From assembly GCF_000934605.2 (NCBI RefSeq), contig NZ_CP010897.2, positions 3,410,001 to 3,474,000 on the forward strand: a stretch of DNA of 64,000 bases, read 5' to 3'. Both the position numbers and the translations under genes were made by a program. Below are positions 15,462 to 23,865 of the stretch, one piece after another (position 1 is the first letter of the stretch; every line of letters starts with the position of its first letter). The notes beneath the pieces are model-generated. The model ran no database searches. It was not told the origin of the DNA and saw only the letters and a list, made by a program, of their open reading frames with translations. This stretch comes from Pandoraea vervacti. GTDB taxonomy: Bacteria; Pseudomonadota; Gammaproteobacteria; Burkholderiales; Burkholderiaceae.

Positions 15462-17612
15462 TTACTGAGCGTCGCCTTCGCGCTTGACGAGCAGCGAACC
15501 GCCCTGCTTCTCTTCGTCGGTCAACGCCTTGTGCGACAGACGCAGGCGACCCTTGTCGTCCTGCTGGATCACCTTCACGCGTACGGCCTGACCTTCCTTG
15601 ACGTACTCGTTGATGTCCTTGATGCGCTCGTTGGCGATTTCCGAGATGTGCAGCAGGCCGTCCTTGCCCGGCAGCACCGAGACGATCGCGCCGAACTCGA
15701 GCAGCTTGAGCACGGTGCCGTCGTAGACCTGACCCACTTCGACTTCCACGGTGATCAGTTCGATACGGCGCTTCGCTTCCGCAATGCCTTCAGCGCTCGG
15801 GCTGGCGATGGTGACCACGCCGTCATCCGAGATGTCGATGCTCGTGCCGGTTTCTTCCGTCAGCGCGCGAATCACCGAACCGCCCTTGCCGATCACGTCG
15901 CGGATCTTTTCCGGGTTGATCTTGATGGTGACCATGCGCGGTGCGAATTCCGACAGCTCCGTGCGAACGCCCGACTGGGCTTCCGTCATCTTGCCAAGGA
16001 TATGCAGACGGCCTTCCTTGGCTTGCGCCAGCGCGACCTGCATGATTTCCTTGGTGATGCCCTGGATCTTGATGTCCATCTGCAGTGCGGTCACGCCGTT
16101 GGACGTACCCGCCACCTTGAAGTCCATGTCGCCGAGGTGATCTTCGTCGCCGAGAATGTCGGTCAGCACGGCAAACTTGTTGCCTTCGAGGATCAGGCCC
16201 ATGGCGATACCGGCGACCGGCGAGGTCAGCGGCACACCAGCGTCCATCATGGCGAGGCTACCGCCGCAGACCGAAGCCATCGACGACGAACCGTTCGATT
16301 CCGTGATTTCGGACACCACACGCACCGTGTAGCCGAAATCGTCGGCGCCCGGCAGGCATGCCACCAGGGCGCGCTTGGCCAGACGGCCGTGACCGATTTC
16401 GCGACGCTTGGGCGAACCCACGCGACCGGTTTCACCCGTCGAGAACGGCGGGAAGTTGTAGTGCAGCATGAAGCGGTCACGGTACTCGCCTTGCAGCGCG
16501 TCGATGATCTGCTCGTCGCTCTTGGTGCCCAGCGTGGCCACCACGAGTGCCTGCGTTTCACCACGCGTGAACAGGGCCGAACCGTGAGCGCGCGGCAGTA
16601 CGCCGGTGCGGATCGTGATCGGACGCACGGTGCGCGTGTCGCGGCCATCGATACGCGGCTCGCCAGCCAGAATCTGGCTGCGCACGATCTTGGCTTCGAG
16701 GTCGAACAGAATATTGCCGACTTCGATTTCGTCCGGCGCCGCTTCGCCCTTGGCGGCAGCAGCTTCGGCCAGCTTGGCGATGACGTCCGTGCTCACGGCA
16801 CGCAGTTGTTGCGTACGTGCTTGCTTTTCACGCGTCTGGTAAGCCGCACGCAGCGGACCTTCTGCCAGTTCGCTGACTTGCGCGATCAGCGCTTCGTTCT
16901 TGGCTGCCGGCGCCCAATCCCACTCAGCCTTGCCACCGTCACGCACCAGGTCGTGAATGGCGTTGATGGCCGTTTGCATTTGCTCGTGACCGAACACCAC
17001 GGCGCCCAGCATCACGTCTTCCGGCAGCTCCTGCGCTTCCGATTCCACCATCAGCACCGCTTGTTCCGTACCGGCGACGACCAGGTCGAGCTTCGACTTG
17101 GCGATTTGTTCGCGCGACGGGTTCAGCACGTACTGGCTGTCGACATAGGCGACGCGAGCGGCACCGACCGGGCCGTTGAACGGCAGACCCGAGATGGCCA
17201 GGGCAGCCGAAGCACCGATGAGGGCCGGGATGTCGGCCGGCACTTCCGGGTTGAGCGACACGACTTGCACCACGACCTGGACTTCGTTGTAGAAGCCTTC
17301 CGGGAACAGCGGGCGAATCGGGCGATCGATCAGGCGCGACGTCAGCGTTTCGTTTTCCGACGGACGGCCTTCACGCTTGAAGAAGCCACCCGGGATCTTG
17401 CCGGCGGCGTAAGTCTTTTCCAGATAATCGACCGTCAGCGGGAAGAAATCCTGGCCAGCCTTGGCCTTCTTCGCGCCCACGACCGTGGCGAGCACCACGG
17501 TATCGTCCATGTCGACGAGCACGGCACCGGACGCCTGGCGAGCAATCTCACCCGTCTCCATGCGAACCGTGTTTTGTCCCCACTGGAAAGACTTCACGAC
17601 TTTATTGAACAT
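15462..17612 (-). CDS. pnp: Polyribonucleotide nucleotidyltransferase
   Basis: 716 residues. Phosphorolytic 3'-5' exoribonuclease and degradosome component. Two RNase PH core domains are present; the second contains FSTGETGRVGSPKRREIGHG and GSSSMASVCGGSLAMMDAGV. A KH domain follows with the GKGG loop in KIRDVIGKGGSVIRALTEE (about residues 560-578), then an S1 domain with GQVYDGTVLKLLEFGAIVSV. The start is ATG 17612 (MFNKVVKSFQWGQNTVRME) with GGAG five bases upstream; the frame is open further upstream but without family similarity. It lies downstream of rpsO, the classical rpsO-pnp order. The rpsO terminator lies between them, so pnp depends on readthrough or its own promoter. Confidence 0.98.
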   Translation of the reverse strand: MFNKVVKSFQWGQNTVRMETGEIARQASGAVLVDMDDTVVLATVVGAKKAKAGQDFFPLTVDYLEKTYAAGKIPGGFFKREGRPSENETLTSRLIDRPIRPLFPEGFYNEVQVVVQVVSLNPEVPADIPALIGASAALAISGLPFNGPVGAARVAYVDSQYVLNPSREQIAKSKLDLVVAGTEQAVLMVESEAQELPEDVMLGAVVFGHEQMQTAINAIHDLVRDGGKAEWDWAPAAKNEALIAQVSELAEGPLRAAYQTREKQARTQQLRAVSTDVIAKLAEAAAAKGEAAPDEIEVGNILFDLEAKIVRSQILAGEPRIDGRDTRTVRPITIRTGVLPRAHGSALFTRGETQALVVATLGTKSDEQIIDALQGEYRDRFMLHYNFPPFSTGETGRVGSPKRREIGHGRLAKRALVACLPGADDFGYTVRVVSEITESNGSSSMASVCGGSLAMMDAGVPLTSPVAGIAMGLILEGNKFAVLTDILGDEDHLGDMDFKVAGTSNGVTALQMDIKIQGITKEIMQVALAQAKEGRLHILGKMTEAQSGVRTELSEFAPRMVTIKINPEKIRDVIGKGGSVIRALTEETGTSIDISDDGVVTIASPSAEGIAEAKRRIELITVEVEVGQVYDGTVLKLLEFGAIVSVLPGKDGLLHISEIANERIKDINEYVKEGQAVRVKVIQQDDKGRLRLSHKALTDEEKQGGSLLVKREGDAQ

Positions 17613-17898
17613 TTGCACTCCTATATCGAATCGCGCGAATGCAGCAGCGGCGCGATATCGCTGCCGGGGTGATCCCGACGCCTTACAGGGGGGAGTGTTA
17701 TGCCATTCCAGCGTAGCCCGCACAAAAGGCACACAATTGCGCCCTTGAGACGACCCTGGAATGACACAAGCCCTGCTTGCCGACGAGGCCCCGTAAATCG
17801 GAAAAACCGGAGAAAACCGGTCGGTCCGCCCAGCCCATCGAGGCCAGGCGAATGGCCCGATCGACGCCTTCAGGACATCAATCAGGTACCGCCCAAAA

Positions 17899-17935
17899 AC
17901 AAAATGCCTGCATCAGCACGCTGATACAGGCATCT
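17899..17935 (-). terminator. Terminator between rpsO and pnp
   Basis: On the minus strand ATGCCTGTATCAG and CTGATGCAGGCAT form a long stem with one mismatch, then TTTTGTTTTT. In E. coli the rpsO terminator is leaky and feeds pnp; the same arrangement is seen here. Confidence 0.88.
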
Positions 17936-17953
17936 CGTCGCAATCGCAATCGC

Positions 17954-18223
17954 TTACTTACGCAGGCCCAGCTTCTCGATCAGGGCGCGATAGCGGTCTG
18001 CATCCTTGCCCTTGAGGTAGTCGAGCAGCTTACGACGACGGCTCACCATGCGCAGCAGACCGCGGCGGCTGTGGTGATCCTTCATGTGTGCCTTGAAGTG
18101 CGGGGTCAGTTCGTTGATGCGCGTGGTGAGCAGCGCAACCTGAACTTCGGGGGAGCCGGTGTCATTTGCGGCGCGGGCGAATTGCGCCACGACTTCCGAC
18201 TTCTTGATATCTGCGTTCGACAT
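17954..18223 (-). CDS. rpsO: 30S ribosomal protein S15
   Basis: 89 residues, exactly the family length. Primary 16S rRNA-binding protein of the 30S platform. Contains TGSPEVQVALLTTRINELTP and HHSRRGLLRMVSRRRKLLDY, the rRNA-contact region conserved in all bacterial S15. GGAAAG precedes the ATG at 18223. The next gene on the same strand is pnp. Autogenous control through a leader pseudoknot is known in E. coli, but I could not verify one here. Confidence 0.98.
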   Translation of the reverse strand: MSNADIKKSEVVAQFARAANDTGSPEVQVALLTTRINELTPHFKAHMKDHHSRRGLLRMVSRRRKLLDYLKGKDADRYRALIEKLGLRK

Positions 18224-18323
18224 TTTCTTTCCTTTGGATACACGCGGTCACGGAAGAATGGCCGTGCCGTGAACTTACAAAAACATGTACGTTGCCGTAC
18301 ATAAACAAAACTGCAAGTGCGCG

Positions 18324-18329
18324 ATTATA
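18324..18329 (-). promoter_or_regulatory. -10 box of rpsO
   Basis: On the minus strand the sequence CCCGTATAATCGCGC places a perfect TATAAT about 100 bases before rpsO. No convincing -35 is seen at the usual distance. Confidence 0.5.
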
Positions 18330-18422
18330 CGGGAACTGGCCTTCTACTGCCACTTTTTTCCACGCTGTGCCGCAATACACGGACCGAAATGGTCGGTCGA
18401 AACCTCAAAAATCGGCAAATAT

Positions 18423-18458
18423 CGAGAATAATCCGCCGAAATCGCGCGGATTATCTCG
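18423..18458 (-). terminator. Terminator-like hairpin after the orphan binding protein
   Basis: CGAGAATAATCCGC and GCGGATTATCTCG form a stem of about 12 bp with one bulge, 50 bases after the stop at 18508; the following T-run is broken. Confidence 0.55.
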
Positions 18459-18507
18459 AAATTCAAGACCAATCCACCCATCAACCGACGCTATGACCAG
18501 CGTAACG

Positions 18508-19782
18508 TCAGCGCTGGCGCGCCATGCGACAGGTACTGGGTAAAGCGACCTTGTTCGCCGGCAACTCCATCACGGTCCGGAAACCGTACCCCGAGCCTTC
18601 GTTGTCGAATTTCACATTCGGCTCGCCCGCGCGGCGCATCACGGAGACATACAGCGGCTCGATCATCTGGTGATCGTTGGCACGCATCCACGCATCGGCC
18701 GGCGCTTCGCGCACCCGGCGATTCTCGAGCGCACGCGCCACCGTTGTCACATCCGTCGTACCTGCCTGCTCGAGCGCGGAGGCAATCATGTCGATCATCA
18801 CGCTCATGCGCAGCAGCGGATAGTCGTCTCGCGCCTCGGGGTAGCGCGCGCGAAACGCCTTGTAATAGGCGTCCGACGCCTCGCCACCCACATTCGGGTG
18901 CCACTCCGCCACAGCGTACACGCGCCCGACGCCGGCGTCGCCGAGCGCCGCCGGGGCGCCCAGCGCATTGCCGTAGAAGGTGTAGAACTTGAGTTCCATG
19001 CCCTGCTCTCTCGCCGCCTTCACGAGCAACGTCAGATCGTTGCCCCAACTGCCGGTCACGACCGTATCCGCTCCCGAGGCGCGAATGCGCGCCAGATACG
19101 GCGTGAAATCCTTCACCCGGCCGACCGGGCTGAACTGTTCGCCGACGATCTGCACGTCGGGGCGCTTCGCACCGATCATCTGTCGCGCGAGTCCGGCAAC
19201 CTGACGCCCGAAACTGTAATCCTGATTGAGCAGGTAGATCTTTTGAATGCTGTCGTCTTGCCGGATGGCCTCACTCAGCGCCTGCATGCGCATCGCCGCA
19301 TTGGCGTCGAACGCGAAATGCCAGAAGCTGCATTGCTCGTTGGTCAGCGCCGTATCGACGGCCGAATAGTTGAAAAACAGCATGCGCTGGCCCGGTTCAC
19401 GCGCATTTCGCTTGTTGATGGCATCGATCAGCGCCGAGGCCACGGCCGAACTGTTGCCCTGAAGGACAAAAGGAATGCCGAGATCGCCTGCCGCCTTGAG
19501 TTGCACGAGGCTGTCCTCGACAGCGCCCTTGCTATCGAAGACCGTCAATTCCATTGGATGCGCGCCATCGCGCAACTTCACACCGCCACGTGCGTTCACG
19601 CGATCGATCGCGAACCGCAGATTGCGTTCGACCATGGCGCCTGCGTTACCGAATGGCCCACTCATGCCTTCGATGAGCGCGAGGCGAATCGGCGGGGCCG
19701 CATGTGCCACACCAACGACGGCGAGCATGCCGAAAGTACAAAGGACAGTGCAAATTCGCGAAAGCAAGGCTTGAGATTTCAT
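18508..19782 (-). CDS. ABC transporter substrate-binding protein, branched-chain amino acid (LivJ/K-like) type
   Basis: 424 residues. A Sec signal peptide is clear (basic MKSQALLSR, hydrophobic core, cleavage after AHA near residue 28). The mature part begins PPIRLALIEGMSGPFGNAGA, the Peripla_BP_6 N-terminal strand and ligand loop. IYLLNQDYSFGRQVAGLARQ and GADTVVTGSWGNDLTLLVKA complete the two-lobed Leu/Ile/Val-binding fold. Ligand is not predictable; relatives in Burkholderiales bind amino acids, amides or aromatic acids. No livHMGF permease or ATPase genes are adjacent, so it must serve a transporter encoded elsewhere or act as a sensor partner. Two cysteines (one in NEQCSFWHF) may form a disulfide. 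Confidence 0.88.
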   Translation of the reverse strand: MKSQALLSRICTVLCTFGMLAVVGVAHAAPPIRLALIEGMSGPFGNAGAMVERNLRFAIDRVNARGGVKLRDGAHPMELTVFDSKGAVEDSLVQLKAAGDLGIPFVLQGNSSAVASALIDAINKRNAREPGQRMLFFNYSAVDTALTNEQCSFWHFAFDANAAMRMQALSEAIRQDDSIQKIYLLNQDYSFGRQVAGLARQMIGAKRPDVQIVGEQFSPVGRVKDFTPYLARIRASGADTVVTGSWGNDLTLLVKAAREQGMELKFYTFYGNALGAPAALGDAGVGRVYAVAEWHPNVGGEASDAYYKAFRARYPEARDDYPLLRMSVMIDMIASALEQAGTTDVTTVARALENRRVREAPADAWMRANDHQMIEPLYVSVMRRAGEPNVKFDNEGSGYGFRTVMELPANKVALPSTCRMARQR

Positions 19783-19945
19783 CGAGGCCTCAGTAGTGTC
19801 TCGGCGCGCATCATAACGCCCGCGCCCCGGTGCGGCAAGCCAGCACGCCCCACGAAGCGCAACGGCGGCGGTATCCTACCGAAAAGCGACAGTCTTCCCT
19901 TCTCGCGCAATGTTTGCGGCATTTCCCATCATCACGAGGCCCACC

Positions 19946-20557
19946 ATGACGTATCGTTCTCAATCGCGCCCGGATACTTTTGAAGCGTCGGCGCAAAGTC
20001 AGCCCAGCCGCAGCGGGACTGCCCGGTTCATGCAAGCATCACACCGGATCGCACGGGCGCCGGCACGCTGGCTGGCGGTCGGCGCGCTGACGTTGACGCT
20101 GACGGCGTGCTACACGGCGCCGTGGCAGACGCTACCGCCCATGGCGTCGCAAGCCGAAGTGCAGGCGCGGCTGGGCAAACCGAAAGAGGTGTACCCGTTG
20201 GCGCCGGGCGTCACGCGCTGGCTCTACCCGACGAAGCCGTTCGGGGAGGAAACGATCGCTGCCGACTTCGATGCGCAGGGCCGCTTGCTGGCGATGACAC
20301 AGGTGCTCTCCACGCAGGAATTCAATAAGGTCGAAATCGACAAATGGACGAAAACCGACGTGCTCCATCACTTTGGCGAACCGGTCGAGACTTCGGCATT
20401 TCCGTTGATGAAACGCGAAGTCTGGACTTACCGCTTCAAGCAGGACGACGTGTGGTTCTCGATGATGAACTTCTACTTCGACCCTGATGGCGTCGTCAAA
20501 ACCACGCAAATCAGCCCGGACCCGTTGCACGAGAAGCGGGATAACAATTTGTTCTGA
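19946..20557 (+). CDS. Outer-membrane-type lipoprotein, BamE/SmpA-like repeat pattern
   Basis: 203 residues from ATG 19946, which has GAGG seven bases upstream; ATG 20030 (MQASHRIARAPARW) gives a more normal signal peptide and may be the true start. The lipobox LTLTAC places the lipidated Cys about 27 residues after the latter Met. The mature part has two similar units, MASQAEVQARLGKPKEVYPL and WTKTDVLHHFGEPVETSAFP, each a helix followed by G-x-P and beta strands, as in SmpA/OmlA (BamE-like) domains. A role in envelope assembly is inferred from the fold only. It is followed by a decayed gene remnant. Confidence 0.72.
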   Translation: MTYRSQSRPDTFEASAQSQPSRSGTARFMQASHRIARAPARWLAVGALTLTLTACYTAPWQTLPPMASQAEVQARLGKPKEVYPLAPGVTRWLYPTKPFGEETIAADFDAQGRLLAMTQVLSTQEFNKVEIDKWTKTDVLHHFGEPVETSAFPLMKREVWTYRFKQDDVWFSMMNFYFDPDGVVKTTQISPDPLHEKRDNNLF

Positions 20558-20888
20558 GCACAGGAGCGCCTTATTTCCGCGAATTCGCATTGGGACGCCA
20601 CGTACCTTGTCCATCTTCGTCGCGATCTGCTGCGATTCGCCCGACGCTGGGCCAACGCCTTCGGGTGCGCGTCCATCTGCTGCGCTGTTCCGGATGCCGC
20701 GCCGATCGACAAGATGGCAAAAACCATGTCGCCAGCGGTCTCGATGACGAAGCCTGCCCATCGGCCCCAGTCTTTCCTCGACGCGACGTTCCGCGGCCGG
20801 TAAGCCAGTCGCTTGCTTCATCTCGACGCTCGGCCGAACTCGCGCGCGAATCGTTGGCACCGTCCCGCGAACGCGTTCGGCCCCGGCG

Positions 20889-21122
20889 ATGGCGTACACC
20901 GGCCTTTGGCGCATTCGGCTGGCAGGCAGTCTGGGCGTAGCCGTCATGCTTCTCGTCACGTTATCGTTCATCCTGACGACGCCCAATCCGGGTGGTGGCG
21001 CTTTCGGCTTTCTGATCAAGGATCTTGTGCTTCTGGGTGTCGCCTTGCTCGTCGCGGCACGCACGTTCGCGCGGGGGCTCGAGCAACGTCTTCACGGTCC
21101 AGGCCATTTCGCGCTGCGGTAA
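20889..21122 (+). pseudogene. DUF417 (YkgB-like) membrane protein remnant, C-terminal half
   Basis: The 77 codons from ATG 20889 contain GSLGVAVMLLVTLSFILTTP and GFLIKDLVLLGVALLVAA, which match the last two membrane helices of DUF417/YkgB proteins (usually 180-200 residues). The expected N-terminal half (the WIG..KF..YEA..I region) was not found in any of the three forward frames between 20558 and 20888, and the loop between the two helices is shortened. Frame 3 upstream stays open to about 20750 but without recognisable similarity. I read this as a truncated, probably non-functional copy; a genuine small two-helix protein is the alternative. Nothing else was identified in the 330 bases before it. 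Confidence 0.5.
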
Positions 21123-21125
21123 CAA

Positions 21126-21160
21126 AAACGCCCGCCCCTGACGAACAGGGTGCGGGCGCT
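21126..21160 (-). terminator. Terminator after leuA
   Basis: On the minus strand GCGCCCGCACCCTG and CAGGGGCGGGCG form a long GC-rich stem followed by TTTTTG, 90 bases after the leuA stop. Confidence 0.85.
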
Positions 21161-21249
21161 TCGTGGCGCTTCGTGACGCTTCGTGTGCAATCGCACTACC
21201 GCACTATCAACGAGACATCAACGAGACATCGCAGCGAAATCCCGCACGA

Positions 21250-22794
21250 TCACGGCGTGAGTTGCGGGTTCAGCTTCTCGGCCTTCGAATACAGCTTGTT
21301 AAGTGCCGACAGGTAGGCCTTGGCCGACGCCGCGACGATGTCCGGGTCCGTACCCACGCCGTTCACGATGCGACCCGCCTTGGACAGACGCACGGTCACT
21401 TCGCCTTGCGACTGCGTGCCGGTCGTGATCGCGTTGACCGAGTACAGCAATTGCTCCGCGCCGCTCTTCACCTGTGACTCGATGGCGTTGAGCACCGCAT
21501 CGACCGGGCCGTTGCCGTCGGACTCACCCACGAGTTCCTTGCCCTGTGCAGTAAACACCACGCGCGCGCTCGGACGCTCGCCGGTCTCGGAGTGCTGCGC
21601 CATCGACACGAGGTAGAAATGCTCGCCGCCTTCGGCCTGCGCTTCGTTCGAGACGATCGCCAGAATGTCCTCGTCGAAAATCTCGGCCTTCTGGTCGGCG
21701 AGTTCCTTGAAGCGGGCGAACGCGGCGTTCACGTCCTGCTCCGACTCCATCTCGATACCGAGCTCCTGCAAGCGCTGCTTGAACGCGTTACGGCCCGAGA
21801 GCTTGCCCAGCACGATCTTGTTGGCGGTCCAGCCCACGTCTTCCGCTCGCATGATCTCGTACGTGTCGCGCGCCTTGAGCACGCCGTCCTGGTGAATCCC
21901 GGAGGCGTGCGCGAAAGCATTCGCGCCCACGACGGCCTTGTTCGGCTGCACGTTGAAGCCGGTGATTTGCGAAACGAGCTTCGAGGCCGGCACGATCTGC
22001 GTCGTATCGATGCCAAGATCGAGGCCGAAGTAGTCCTTTCGGGTCTTGAGCGCCATCACGACTTCTTCGAGCGACGTGTTGCCCGCGCGCTCGCCAAGCC
22101 CGTTGATCGTGCATTCGATCTGACGCGCACCACCCAGTTGCACCCCGGCAAGCGAGTTTGCCACCGCCATGCCCAGATCGTTATGGCAGTGCACCGACCA
22201 GACGGCCTTGTCCGAGTTCGGCACGCGCTCACGCAGGGTACGCACCAGTTGTCCGTAAAGTTCCGGCACGCCGTAGCCCACCGTATCGGCCACGTTGATG
22301 GTCGTTGCTCCTTCGTCGATCACGGCTTCGAGCACGCGACAAAGGAAGTCCAGGTCGGAGCGGCTGCCGTCTTCCGGGGAGAACTCGATGTTGTCCGTGA
22401 ACTGGCGCGCATAACGCACGGCCAGCTTCGCCTGCTCGAACACCTGATCCGGCGTCATGCGCAGCTTCTTCTCCATGTGCAGCGGCGACGTGGCGATGAA
22501 GGTGTGAATACGCGACGAATTCGCCCCCTTGAGGGCTTCGGCGGCACGGGCGATGTCGCGGTCGTTGGCGCGCGCAAGCGAGCAGACCGTGCTGTCCTTG
22601 ACGATGCCGGCAATGGCCTGAATCGCTTCGAAATCGCCATTCGAGCTGGCAGCGAAACCCGCTTCGATGACATCCACGCGCAGACGCTCCAGTTGGCGGG
22701 CGATGCGGATCTTCTCGTCGCGTGTCATCGACGCGCCCGGCGACTGCTCACCGTCGCGCAGGGTCGTGTCGAAAATGATCAGCTTGTCAGCCAT
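21250..22794 (-). CDS. leuA: 2-isopropylmalate synthase
   Basis: 514 residues, the length of the proteobacterial LeuA type. Condenses acetyl-CoA with 2-ketoisovalerate, the committed step of leucine synthesis. The TIM-barrel begins LIIFDTTLRDGEQSPGASMT with the metal-binding Asp and catalytic Arg; the metal site continues in VHCHNDLGMAVANSLAG. QPNKAVVGANAFAHASGIHQ carries the helper His. The C-terminal third (from about residue 395) is the leucine-sensing regulatory domain (TVRLSKAGRIVNGVGTDPD). GGAGCAAAAC precedes the ATG. It is the last gene of the minus-strand branched-chain block but has its own promoter and a leader of about 225 bases. Confidence 0.98.
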   Translation of the reverse strand: MADKLIIFDTTLRDGEQSPGASMTRDEKIRIARQLERLRVDVIEAGFAASSNGDFEAIQAIAGIVKDSTVCSLARANDRDIARAAEALKGANSSRIHTFIATSPLHMEKKLRMTPDQVFEQAKLAVRYARQFTDNIEFSPEDGSRSDLDFLCRVLEAVIDEGATTINVADTVGYGVPELYGQLVRTLRERVPNSDKAVWSVHCHNDLGMAVANSLAGVQLGGARQIECTINGLGERAGNTSLEEVVMALKTRKDYFGLDLGIDTTQIVPASKLVSQITGFNVQPNKAVVGANAFAHASGIHQDGVLKARDTYEIMRAEDVGWTANKIVLGKLSGRNAFKQRLQELGIEMESEQDVNAAFARFKELADQKAEIFDEDILAIVSNEAQAEGGEHFYLVSMAQHSETGERPSARVVFTAQGKELVGESDGNGPVDAVLNAIESQVKSGAEQLLYSVNAITTGTQSQGEVTVRLSKAGRIVNGVGTDPDIVAASAKAYLSALNKLYSKAEKLNPQLTP

Positions 22795-22901
22795 GTTTTG
22801 CTCCTGTGGGGATCTCGAAGGGGTCGGTTTGTTCTTGATGTCCGGCGGCGGCGCCTGCGCAGGCCGAAGCCCTCGCGGCCATGGCCGACGGCGGCGGGCA
22901 A

Positions 22902-22967
22902 CTACCGGAGGGGAATCAGCGCGCGACGCGCGCAGGCATGACCGGCCCGAAGGTGGAGAAACGGCAT
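22902..22967 (-). CDS. Possible 21-residue leader ORF before leuA
   Basis: An ORF reading MPFLHLRAGHACARRALIPL plus a final Arg and a TAG stop lies within the predicted leuA leader, 107 bases before leuA. Four of 21 codons are Leu, one Ile. There is no strong ribosome binding site, and the hairpins that follow lack a T-run. It could be a leucine-responsive leader peptide, but the Leu codons are not clustered. Low confidence. Confidence 0.2.
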   Translation of the reverse strand: MPFLHLRAGHACARRALIPLR

Positions 22968-23027
22968 GGCGTTGGCGGTGCGAGAGGAAGGCCCGGTGCC
23001 GGGATGGCGCCTGAAATCATGAGCGCC

Positions 23028-23056
23028 AATATAGTCGCAATTGGGCGTTTTCGCAA
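23028..23056 (-). promoter_or_regulatory. Predicted leuA promoter
   Basis: On the minus strand TTGCGA (23056-23051), 17-bp spacer, TATATT (23033-23028). Transcription would begin near 23020, giving a leader of about 225 bases before leuA. Confidence 0.6.
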
Positions 23057-23120
23057 CGCGGGGGAGCGGCGGCGAAGCCCGTGGCCATGGGCCTCGGGGC
23101 GTGCCGACGCCGAAACGAAA

Positions 23121-23143
23121 CAGCCCGGCGCGAGGCCGGGCTG
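23121..23143 (-). terminator. Terminator after kbp
   Basis: AGCCCGGC and GCCGGGCT form an 8-bp stem; on the minus strand it is followed by GTTTCGTTT. It isolates kbp from leuA. Confidence 0.6.
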
Positions 23144-23164
23144 ACGGTCGTCCAGGGCGTCTCG

Positions 23165-23647
23165 TTACAGCGGCGGAATCCGCAACTTCTGGCCCGGGTA
23201 AATCTTGTCCGGACTGGAGAGCATGGGCTTGTTGGCTTCGAAGATAGCGTTGTACTTGTTGGCGTCGCCGTACTCGGCCTTCGAGATTGCGGAGAGCGTG
23301 TCGCCCGACTTGACGGTGTAGTACTTCGCCTCCGCCGACGCCGTCGACACCGACATCTTGTCGTCCACACTCACGACACCCTTGACGTTGCCGCAGCACA
23401 GCAACACCTTTTCCTTGGTCGCCTGGTCTGCGGCCACACCGTAGGCGGTCACCGTGCGCGTCGCGCCGTCGAATTCGACATTCAGCGCAGTCACATCCAG
23501 ATTTTGCGTCTTGATGTAATTTTCAATGGCCTCACCTGCCGCACGGTTGGCCGCATCAGCGTCAGGGCCGGGTGCCGGTGGTTCTGCCGCCTGCGCTTTA
23601 CCCAGCAGTGCTTCGCCTGCCTCTTTCACGAAGTCCAGAATGCCCAT
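23165..23647 (-). CDS. kbp: BON-LysM potassium-binding protein (Kbp/YgaU)
   Basis: 160 residues. A short N-terminal part (MGILDFVKEAGEALLGKAQA) leads into a BON domain (about residues 40-105: ENYIKTQNLDVTALNVEFDG, ending GVVSVDDKMSV) and a LysM domain (about 110-158: YYTVKSGDTLSAISKAEYGD through IYPGQKLRIP). This order and the MGLxxFVKEAGEKL-like start are those of E. coli Kbp (YgaU), a cytoplasmic potassium-binding protein. It sits between pssA and leuA, which are normally adjacent in this order of bacteria, and is bounded by its own terminator. GGAGAAATC precedes the ATG. Confidence 0.92.
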   Translation of the reverse strand: MGILDFVKEAGEALLGKAQAAEPPAPGPDADAANRAAGEAIENYIKTQNLDVTALNVEFDGATRTVTAYGVAADQATKEKVLLCCGNVKGVVSVDDKMSVSTASAEAKYYTVKSGDTLSAISKAEYGDANKYNAIFEANKPMLSSPDKIYPGQKLRIPPL

Positions 23648-23865
23648 GATTTCTCCTTCGTCACGTCGAACTACGGAAACAGCGCCGGAGTCGGCCAGAT
23701 CGACCTTGCCCAACTCGGGCCGTAAGGGATACTTCGGGGTTACTTTGGGGGTACTTCGATGCCTGCCATCTCCAAGAGTAGAACATCCCGACGACGACAT
23801 GCCTGACAACTCTGACAGGCGGATGTGGCAGGGGGCGTGTCAGGACGCCCCCCGTTGAAACTCAC

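Noticed and set aside
15531..17672. Long plus-strand open frame (713 codons) opposite pnp
   Set aside because: His/Arg/Asp-rich translation without any family motif; it is the antisense shadow of the strongly supported pnp gene in GC-rich DNA.
20132..21064. Minus-strand frame of 310 codons over the lipoprotein and DUF417 region
   Set aside because: Arg/Pro/Met-rich without motifs and antisense to a clear lipoprotein gene; not counted as coding.
21592..22941. Plus-strand open frame of 449 codons opposite leuA
   Set aside because: Antisense shadow of leuA; no ribosome binding site and no protein-like motif.
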